NCBI GenBank assembly: GCA_029259995.1
Contig: JAJDEC010000063.1
Span: 1 to 11,099 of the forward strand
Reading direction: 5' to 3'
DNA: 11,099 nt
From: Phycisphaerae bacterium
Lineage (GTDB): Bacteria; Planctomycetota; Phycisphaerae; UBA1845; UTPLA1
Part shown: positions 6,603-11,099 of the stretch, one piece after another
How the letters are laid out: each line of letters starts with the position of its first letter
How positions within the stretch are numbered: position 1 is the first letter of the stretch
The notes under the pieces: model-generated
Databases searched by the model: none
The model's input: the letters and a program-made list of their open reading frames with translations, nothing else
What the model was told of the DNA's origin: nothing
Program-made: the position numbers and the translations under genes

Positions 6603-8045
6603 CTAGATACCTGTGTCGTCCTGTCCGCCCGTCGGCCCGCCGTTTCCGCCGTCTCCGCCGGAATCTCCGCCTTCGCCGCCGCGTTTACCGCGTCCGCGTC
6701 GCCCGCGTCCCCGTCGGCCACGACGTCGCCCTTTCGACGAGTCCTGGTTGGCGTCGCTGCCGCCTTCAGGGCCCGCAGCCGATTCCGTACCGCCAGACGG
6801 CGCCGGAGGCGGCGCGTCGTCGACATTCGGGGTTGCCGGGCCGGCAGTATCGGGCTGGTCTGATCGATCGGCCGGCTTTCGACTTCGAGGCGGTCGCGTG
6901 CCGGGCTTTTCGTCGCGCGGTCGATCCCGATCTTCCGGCCGGCGCTGGGCGGGACGGGCGGGCCGTGCGGGGCGATCATCCCGGCGTCCACGGCCGCGGG
7001 ACTGACCCGATCCGCCGCCTCGATCATCGCGGCGCGACTCGGCCGGATCCGGGGGCGGCGGGCGCTTGGGCAGCCCTTTTTCGAGGATCTCCTCGAGGCC
7101 GACGGTTTCCATGTCATTATTGTCGTCGTAAACGACCATCAGCAACTGCGTCAGAATCTGCCGATCCTTGACGGTGCCGATACCGCGCTCTGTGCGGACG
7201 CGGGCGCCATTTCGCGGGAGCTTCTTGTTCATCTCCTCGTAGCCTTCGTGCTCGTAGCGCAGGCAGCAGCGCAGGCGACCGCAGCGACCGGAGACTTTGC
7301 TCGGATCGAGTGTGGCCTTCTGGAGCTTGGCCATCTTCATGTTGACCTGGCGGAGCTTCTTCAGGAAGTTCTTGCAGCAGCATTCGCGGCCGCAGATCTC
7401 GTAGTCGGCGACGAGGCGGGCCTCGTCGCGGGCGCCGACCTGGTGCATCTCGATGCGCGTGTGGTATTCCTTGGCGAGGACGCGGACGAGTTCGCGGAAG
7501 TCGATGCGATCGTCGGACATGAAGTGGAATATGACGCGTTCGCCGCCGAGCAGGTGCTCGCAGGTGACGAATTTCATGTTGAGATTGAGATCGCGGGCGA
7601 CTTCGCGGGCCTGGAGCAGCTTGCGGGCGGCATCCTGCGTGAGATGCTCGGCCTCGGCGATGTCCTGTTCCGTTGCGGCGCGGATGATCTTGCCGGCCTT
7701 GAACTGGTAGAATTCGGGGCCGCTGCGCTTGGCGTAGCCGACGACATCTTCTCGGCTGATCGACTTGTCGCAGCCGGTACAGGTCAGGCTGACCTGCTCG
7801 CCGAGCTCGATGCCGCGATTGGTCTGGACGACGACTTTGCCGCCGCAGTTGAAGATCGTCTTGGGGCTGTATCGGAATTCCCCGATGTAGCCCATGTAGC
7901 CGTAGCGTACGGCGCAGGTGGGATAGATCTTCTCCATCCCGTTGCCGCACTTCTTTTCGGGGCTGCAGCCCGTCCTTTGTACGCTGAACCGTCCGCCGGA
8001 GTGTTCGCCTTCGGCGTTCCCCAGCACAGTAAGTCCCATGACCAT
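6603..8045 (-). CDS. PSP1 domain protein, RicT/YaaT-like, with long disordered basic C-terminal tail
   Basis: A 480-residue protein. From about residue 115 to 310 it follows RicT (YaaT): RIDFRELVRVLAKEYHTRIE and QVGARDEARLVADYEICGRE, then CCCKNFL, then VSGRCGRLRCCLRYE. The Cys clusters match those that hold Fe-S clusters in Bacillus RicT, a partner of RicA and RicF acting on RNase Y-dependent RNA turnover. No ricA or ricF is nearby, so that role is only an analogy. Two additions stand out. An N-terminal stretch has six further cysteines (TGCSPEKKCG, YPTC, NCGG, TCTGC), which could bind zinc or another cluster. A tail from about residue 330 is Pro/Arg/Asp/Gly-rich and ends in GRRRGRRGRGRRGRGKRGG plus a Gly/Asp segment, resembling RGG-type RNA-binding tails. 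The ATG at 8045 is preferred over the GTG at 8054, because AGAGG at 8054-8058 overlaps that GTG and sits 8 bases before the ATG. Confidence 0.9.
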   Translation of the reverse strand: MVMGLTVLGNAEGEHSGGRFSVQRTGCSPEKKCGNGMEKIYPTCAVRYGYMGYIGEFRYSPKTIFNCGGKVVVQTNRGIELGEQVSLTCTGCDKSISREDVVGYAKRSGPEFYQFKAGKIIRAATEQDIAEAEHLTQDAARKLLQAREVARDLNLNMKFVTCEHLLGGERVIFHFMSDDRIDFRELVRVLAKEYHTRIEMHQVGARDEARLVADYEICGRECCCKNFLKKLRQVNMKMAKLQKATLDPSKVSGRCGRLRCCLRYEHEGYEEMNKKLPRNGARVRTERGIGTVKDRQILTQLLMVVYDDNNDMETVGLEEILEKGLPKRPPPPDPAESRRDDRGGGSGQSRGRGRRDDRPARPARPAQRRPEDRDRPRDEKPGTRPPRSRKPADRSDQPDTAGPATPNVDDAPPPAPSGGTESAAGPEGGSDANQDSSKGRRRGRRGRGRRGRGKRGGEGGDSGGDGGNGGPTGGQDDTGI

Positions 8046-8053
8046 CGTGAACA

Positions 8054-8058
8054 CCTCT
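8054..8058 (-). promoter_or_regulatory. Shine-Dalgarno that decides the PSP1 start
   Basis: AGAGG lies 8 bases before the ATG at 8045. Its last base is the first base of the longer GTG start at 8054, which therefore cannot be served by it. Confidence 0.65.
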
Positions 8059-8163
8059 ATCCAAATGTGAAGACGTTTCGGCGCAGGCGCCTCGCCGCCC
8101 CGGCTAACGGGCGGCTGATCTCGGCGGTGTTCGCGTCACGAAAGCGTCATAAGCCGTTTTGTG

Positions 8164-8172
8164 ATCATACCA
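8164..8172 (-). promoter_or_regulatory. Candidate extended -10 promoter for the five-gene minus-strand block
   Basis: TGGTATGAT on the minus strand matches the extended -10 form TGnTATAAT with one mismatch. It lies about 120 bases before the PSP1 ATG. No good -35 box is found 16-18 bases upstream, which extended -10 promoters can do without. The prediction is by eye. Confidence 0.4.
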
Positions 8173-8257
8173 TGCGAACCGGGAGAGGGGTAATCAAAAG
8201 GCAAGCGCCAAAACGGCGTATGCTGAAAGGGGTGCCAACAGCGCGACGGGCTTCTGA

Positions 8258-8291
8258 AAAGTCAAAAAGTCAAAATTGAAAAAAGTCAAAA
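8258..8291. repeat. Three short AGTCAAAA units in an A-rich tract
   Basis: AGTCAAAA occurs at about 8260, 8268 and 8284. The tract is strikingly A-rich against a GC-rich background. It may be promoter-distal spacer or simple-sequence drift. No function is claimed. Confidence 0.6.
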
Positions 8292-8351
8292 CGGGCACGA
8301 CCAATTGGGTTTGTCGTTCCCTCCGCGCCCTGCGGATGGCGAGGGCAATCA

Positions 8352-8425
8352 CTATCTCGAAGTGCCGCACTCAGGGCAGCGACATGCATCTGGATTCCTG
8401 CAAGGCAGCGCATGCGAATCGCCTT
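8352..8425 (-). pseudogene. Relic of a zinc-ribbon C-terminal coding sequence
   Basis: One minus-strand frame reads NPDACRCPECGTSR and then TAG, close to SPDRCPECGTP of the zinc-ribbon protein at 10812-11099. Bases 8357-8381 match 10871-10895 at 22 of 25 positions. Upstream the frame quickly loses the first CxxCGYD half and the Arg-rich and membrane segments, so only the tail survives. It could instead be the last part of a decayed repeat that carries this motif. Confidence 0.45.
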
Positions 8426-8467
8426 CGGTGAACCCAAAGGGCCCATCGTGGAAGTTCGGGCGATTGT

Positions 8468-8479
8468 CAATCGTTCGAA
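8468..8479 (+). repeat. 12-bp direct repeat, left copy (CAATCGTTCGAA)
   Basis: Identical to 8679-8690. The two copies bracket the palindrome array with 199 bases between them. Confidence 0.7.
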
Positions 8480-8512
8480 ATGTTGTGGCGGGTCACGAAT
8501 GCACCGGCGCCC

Positions 8513-8633
8513 GGGCGTTTGTGACGCCCTTTCAGGGCTTGGTTCGTTGATTGGGGCAGTTCCCAGGGCTGCGATTGCCCGCTTCGCGGGCTGCACTTGC
8601 CCTGGGCTGTCCTGTGGCACGCTTTCAGCGTGC
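8513..8633. repeat. REP-like array of palindromes
   Basis: Several stems follow closely: GGGCGT/ACGCCC (8513-8529), overlapping GCCC-TTTCA-GGGC (8526-8538); CCCAGGGC (8562-8569) with GCCCTGGG (8599-8606), enclosing GCCCGC-TTC-GCGGGC (8577-8591); and GCACGC-TTTCA-GCGTGC (8617-8633). TTTCA is the loop of two hairpins. The set resembles dispersed extragenic palindromic elements of planctomycetes. Copy number elsewhere cannot be seen. Confidence 0.7.
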
Positions 8634-8678
8634 GGGAATAGACGCAATTGCCATTTGCGTGTGATGAGAAATGAGTGC

Positions 8679-8690
8679 CAATCGTTCGAA
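8679..8690 (+). repeat. 12-bp direct repeat, right copy (CAATCGTTCGAA)
   Basis: Identical to 8468-8479, with no further identity on either side, as expected of a duplicated target or element end. Confidence 0.7.
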
Positions 8691-8797
8691 GTAAGACGTG
8701 AGTGCTGTTAGTGAGCCGTGTGATGCGAATGATCGCGTAGCGCGAGATGCCAGGGAGGCTTGTGTGAGGCCGAAGGCCGGCGCGGATGCCCTCGAGC

Positions 8798-8830
8798 CCT
8801 GGATCCCTTGAATCCTGGATCCCTATGAAT
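8798..8830 (+). repeat. Tandem 16-bp repeat, two units
   Basis: CCTGGATCCCTTGAAT at 8798-8813 is followed directly by the same unit with one extra A at 8814-8830. Confidence 0.8.
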
Positions 8831-8875
8831 GTGAAAACGGGCGCGGCAAGCCCTTGCTCACCGCGCCCGTCATTC
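8827..8875 (-). terminator. Intrinsic terminator of the beta-propeller gene
   Basis: On the minus strand, ACGGGCGCGG (8870-8861) pairs perfectly with CCGCGCCCGT (8846-8837) around a 14-base loop and is followed by TTTTC. An outer GAATG/CATTC pairing extends the arms after a 5-base bulge. It begins 36 bases after the TAA at 8912-8914. The T-run is short, but the stem is strong. Confidence 0.75.
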
Positions 8876-8911
8876 AATCGCGCCAATGTTCGTCAGGATC
8901 GCGCCCGACGC

Positions 8912-10153
8912 TTACGGATTCAGTCGCCACATTTCGCCGCTCTCGGCCGCCGCGAGGACTGTGCTGTCGTCAAAGAGGCGGACGTTCGTCATCAGGTTGG
9001 CGGCGAAGTCGCCGTCCTGAATCGGGGAGATGTCGGTCCATGTCAGGCCGCGATCGGCGCTGAAGACGACGAAGCCGTGGTTGTTGGGGAACGTCTGGCC
9101 GACCATCACGACGACGTCGCCGACGACGGACATCTTCCAGGCGCCGCCCTGATAGTTAATGCCGGAGTCAATCAGGTTGATCTTCGTCCAGTTATTGATG
9201 TCGCTCGGATCGCCGTCGAGGCTGTAGATCAGCGGGAAGCGCTGCGACTGATCGAATCCGCAGACGAGACCGCTGGTTTCGCTCCACAGGTAGATGTCGT
9301 GCAGTTCGCCGTCCTGGTTGGAGGGCTGAACTTCGATCTTGTTCATCTCGTAGTTGCCTGTCGGCGTGGGCGACGGGTAATAGACGGTGCCCGGCTTGTT
9401 GATCAGGCTGCCGACGGCCCAGAAGCGATTGTTGAAGGCGATGACGCGGGAGACCTGTTCCGAAGGCAGGCCGCCGCTGAGAAACGTGCTCAGTTCCGTG
9501 AAGTTCGCTTCGCCGACATCGCGATAAGCGCTCTGCGTGCCCGTGAGGCTGTCGATGAACAGCTGGCCGTCATCCGTGACGGCGATGTTTTCGCCCTGAC
9601 CGACGGCCGTGAAGGCGCTGTTGCTCGCCGAGTAGATTCCGATGGGCATGCGATTGGCGCCGGACTCGTCGACCATGAATGCCTCGGGGCCGCCCGATGT
9701 GTCGGTGCCCGTGGCGTAGAGATTGCCGCCCGAGTCGCGGGTGATGTCGTTGATGCGGATGTTCTGGAAGAGCAGTTCTTCGGTCCAGGTGACGCCGCCG
9801 TCGGTCGTGACGAAGAGGCCCGTACCGCTGGCATTTTCGCCGCAGCCGATGAAGCCGTTGTCGCGATCGTCGAACCACATGGCGTTGGTCTTGGTGCCGC
9901 CGCAGGGCTGGGTCAGCTTCGACCAGGTGTTGCTGGCGGGCATGTCGTCGTTGGGATCGGCGACTTCGTTCTGGTTGTCGTTCTGATTGTCGTCGTTGTT
10001 GTCGTCCTGGTTGTCGTTGTCATTGGCGTTGTCGTTGCCCATGGGGATCATGTCGCCGACGGGATCGGTGGTTTGCTGGCACTCGGTTCCAGTCGCGAAG
10101 GGAATGACCGCCAGGGCCATGAGCATCATCGGGATCGTCAGTCTGGATTTCAT
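8912..10153 (-). CDS. Secreted beta-propeller-like protein with BNR/Asp-box motifs and Asn/Asp linker
   Basis: A 413-residue exported protein. Residues 1-22 are a signal peptide (MKSRL, then a hydrophobic MMLMALAVIPFA core). C25 follows in TGTEC, which is not a standard lipobox because Glu precedes the Cys, so lipid attachment is doubtful. Residues 40-63 are almost purely Asn, Asp and Gln, a flexible linker common in planctomycete exported proteins. The rest (about 75-413) is beta-rich with Asp-boxes at T116-T-D-G-G-V-T-W123 and S365-A-D-R-G-L-T-W372, as in YCF48-like/sialidase-type propellers. No catalytic residues are recognisable, so it is more likely a binding or structural protein than a sialidase. 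AGGAG sits 6 bases before the ATG at 10153, and a terminator follows the TAA, so it appears to be its own transcription unit. Confidence 0.82.
   Translation of the reverse strand: MKSRLTIPMMLMALAVIPFATGTECQQTTDPVGDMIPMGNDNANDNDNQDDNNDDNQNDNQNEVADPNDDMPASNTWSKLTQPCGGTKTNAMWFDDRDNGFIGCGENASGTGLFVTTDGGVTWTEELLFQNIRINDITRDSGGNLYATGTDTSGGPEAFMVDESGANRMPIGIYSASNSAFTAVGQGENIAVTDDGQLFIDSLTGTQSAYRDVGEANFTELSTFLSGGLPSEQVSRVIAFNNRFWAVGSLINKPGTVYYPSPTPTGNYEMNKIEVQPSNQDGELHDIYLWSETSGLVCGFDQSQRFPLIYSLDGDPSDINNWTKINLIDSGINYQGGAWKMSVVGDVVVMVGQTFPNNHGFVVFSADRGLTWTDISPIQDGDFAANLMTNVRLFDDSTVLAAAESGEMWRLNP
9968..10036 (-). repeat. GTCGTT/GTCATT-type codon repeat encoding the Asn/Asp linker
   Basis: On the plus strand the tract is built of degenerate GTCGTT, GTCGTC and TGGTTGTC units. 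They encode alternating Asn and Asp with occasional Gln on the minus strand. Length change by slippage is plausible. Confidence 0.75.
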
Positions 10154-10368
10154 CGCTATCTCCTCTCAATCGCCATATCGCAACCCGGGTGGCGCCGCCA
10201 GAGCGGGCTTTTCACCATCGGGGCCTGTCCCTCGCCGGCACACGACGGCGAAGGGGGCGGACGCATCCACCGGGAAAAGACGCGAAGGGGATGCGGGGAA
10301 GGGACAAGAAAAGTGGAGGAATTGCGGGGATGGGGTGCGGTAGAAACGGGGATATCGGGCGATGCGGA

Positions 10369-10397
10369 GGGTTGGGGGCTGTCTTGGGCAGTTGGGG
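10369..10397 (+). other. G-quadruplex motif
   Basis: Four G-runs (GGG, GGGGG, GGG, GGGG) are separated by loops of 2, 7 and 5 bases, which meets the usual G3+N1-7 pattern. It lies 216 bases before the minus-strand beta-propeller gene, on the strand complementary to its transcript. Confidence 0.55.
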
Positions 10398-10510
10398 CTT
10401 GGCTGATGGTGCGGGCGATTCGATCGGGCTCGGCGCGCGTTGCGATGCGACGGTGTCTCTCAGCGGCGGTGGACTGACGCAAATGATGGCCGTTTCCTGC
10501 GCCCGGTCTG

Positions 10511-10572
10511 CATGCGCGAATGTCAAGGGGGCTCGCCGCCCCCTTAACGATCCCCGGCTGTTGGCGAGAGCG
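10511..10572 (+). repeat. 62-bp repeat, copy A (with 8-bp hairpin)
   Basis: Matches 10800-10861 at 56 of 62 positions by hand count. It contains a perfect stem, AAGGGGGC-TCGCC-GCCCCCTT (10525-10545). In copy B the stem is weakened by three changes. Read on the minus strand, copy A corresponds to the last codons of the zinc-ribbon gene, but has a TAA where that gene reads on. Confidence 0.8.
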
Positions 10573-10799
10573 GGCGGCTTATTTGTGTTCGACGTCGGAC
10601 CCAATGCAAGCAGGTGCGGCAGCGCACAGAGCCGCGACCGTCAGGGAGGGGTACCCGCGTATCCGGGGCCGCGGGATGAACGCATGCAAGACCCGACGCG
10701 CCCGGCGCGCGAAGGACGATTCGAAGTCGCGTGATTCGACGGCGCGTCGCTTCACTGCCGACGATTTCTACCGCGGGCTTTTTTCCTGAATCCGGATTT

Positions 10800-10861
10800 C
10801 ATGCGCGATTGTCAAGGGGGCTCGCCGTTCCCTAAACGATCCCCGGCTGATAGCGAGAGCG
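10800..10861 (+). repeat. 62-bp repeat, copy B (covers the 3' end of the zinc-ribbon gene)
   Basis: The second copy includes the last codons and the TGA (10812-10814) of the minus-strand zinc-ribbon gene plus 12 bases beyond. Duplicating a gene end together with its flank explains why copy A resembles coding sequence without being a gene. Confidence 0.8.
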
Positions 10862-11099
10862 ATGGCTTGCTCGGAGTGCCACACTCGGGGCAGCGGTCCG
10901 GGGATTGTGAAACATCGTAGCCGCAGGCGATGCACTGACCGCGTTTTCGTCGGCGGCGTCGGCGGAGCGGGCCGCGAACGATGTGGCACACGGGGTGGAT
11001 CGCGAAGAGGAGGAACAGCGACCAGAGCGGCATGGCAATTTCACGCATGAGAGAGTCAGTTCTGATGCCTTGGTCGTTTGGGCTACTCCGGAATTCGAT
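10812..11099 (-). CDS. C-terminal part of a membrane protein with Arg-rich juxtamembrane segment and zinc ribbon (5' end outside the window)
   Basis: The frame is open to the window edge, reading IEFRSSPNDQGIRTDSL before the first Met at 11048, which has no Shine-Dalgarno. The gene therefore probably begins beyond 11099 and this is its tail. One membrane helix (MPLWSLFLLFAIHPVCHIV) is followed by RGPLRRRRRRKRG, placing the C-terminus inside the cell. Then comes a four-Cys zinc ribbon, C-I-A-C-G-Y-D with C-P-E-C-G, spaced as usual in planctomycetes. The last 20 or so residues (SLSLSAGDRLGNGEPP) are encoded by repeat copy B, suggesting they were added when the repeat arrived. In related proteins an extracytoplasmic domain precedes the helix. 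What this one binds is unknown. Confidence 0.75.
   Translation of the reverse strand: MEFRSSPNDQGIRTDSLMREIAMPLWSLFLLFAIHPVCHIVRGPLRRRRRRKRGQCIACGYDVSQSPDRCPECGTPSKPSLSLSAGDRLGNGEPP

Larger units (their letters stand above)
8046..8911. other. 866-base non-coding region with repeats
   Basis: The region lies between two minus-strand genes. Short open frames here do not resemble proteins. It holds, from left to right, the PSP1 leader and candidate promoter, three AGTCAAAA units near 8258-8291, a zinc-ribbon coding relic around 8352-8425, a palindrome array at 8513-8633 between two exact 12-bp repeats, further hairpins (TCGCG-TAG-CGCGA near 8735 and GGCC-GAA-GGCC near 8769), a tandem 16-bp repeat, and the terminator of the downstream gene. 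Confidence 0.7.
10154..10811. other. 658-base G-rich non-coding region upstream of the beta-propeller gene
   Basis: No convincing gene is seen; the long plus-strand frames are Arg/Gly-rich and unlike proteins. It includes a TCGCCG/CGGCGA stem near 10230-10250, a strongly purine-rich plus strand (10250-10400) with a G-quadruplex motif, and one copy of a 62-bp repeat. No clear -35/-10 pair for the minus-strand gene was found. A 37-codon frame at its right end is treated as unproven. Confidence 0.6.

Noticed and set aside
7248..8279. Long plus-strand open frame (343 codons) opposite the PSP1 gene
   Set aside because: Its Ala/Asp/Leu-rich translation mirrors the codon use of the PSP1 gene, which has clear family motifs.
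8513..8633. CRISPR array
   Set aside because: The palindromes differ in sequence and spacing, with no regular repeat-spacer pattern and no cas genes.
8786..10477. Plus-strand open frame of 563 codons opposite the beta-propeller gene
   Set aside because: It contains valine-repeat artefacts from the Asn/Asp linker and has no domain signature. The minus-strand gene has a signal peptide, Asp-boxes, a Shine-Dalgarno and a terminator.
10677..10789. Possible 37-residue plus-strand protein (MNACKTRRARRAKDD... ending FYRGLFS)
   Set aside because: No Shine-Dalgarno, no family, and a composition expected by chance. The T-run after it lacks a clear stem, so there is not enough to call a gene.

Overview
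The window most likely comes from a member of the Planctomycetota (Phycisphaerae or a related class). The base composition is high in G+C. One gene belongs to the Minf_1886 family, which is known mainly from planctomycetes and verrucomicrobia. A membrane protein ends in the Arg-rich, CxxCGYD...CPECG zinc ribbon typical of planctomycetes. A secreted protein carries the Asn/Asp-repeat linker common there, and the intergenic regions hold short palindromic repeats. The taxonomy is inferred from these family signatures, not from a marker gene.

Layout. Positions 1-3060 (plus strand) hold the end of a single-domain response regulator and a full-length two-lobed M16 metallopeptidase. Positions 3190-8045 (minus strand, transcribed right to left) hold a tightly packed five-gene block. 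In transcription order it contains a PSP1/RicT-like protein with a disordered basic tail, a Minf_1886 family protein, a 53-residue single-span membrane protein, a large MptE-like/glycosyltransferase-like protein, and a membrane-anchored AhpC/TSA-type redox protein. The last two overlap by 4 bases (ATGA). Positions 8046-8911 are non-coding, with a candidate promoter for the block, a REP-like palindrome array between two exact 12-bp repeats, a relic of a zinc-ribbon coding sequence, and a terminator. Positions 8912-10153 (minus) encode a secreted beta-propeller-like protein. Positions 10154-10811 are G-rich and non-coding, with one copy of a 62-bp repeat. Positions 10812-11099 (minus) are the C-terminus of a membrane protein with a zinc ribbon, running off the window.

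Main result. The redox protein at 3190-3942 looks broken by a stop codon. That stop is a UGA lying exactly where the family has the first Cys of its W-C-P-x-C active site (here W-UGA-P-F-C). The reading frame continues intact for 114 more residues and completes the thioredoxin fold. Six bases after the UGA begins a 14-bp stem-loop with a GGUC apical loop, which fits a bacterial SECIS element. I therefore read it as one 250-residue selenoprotein with a UxxC centre, tethered by three membrane helices and probably facing the periplasm. A conventional gene caller would split it into two fragments.

How the genes work together is mostly unknown. Translational coupling links the selenoprotein to the glycosyltransferase-like gene, but no shared pathway can be read from the sequence.
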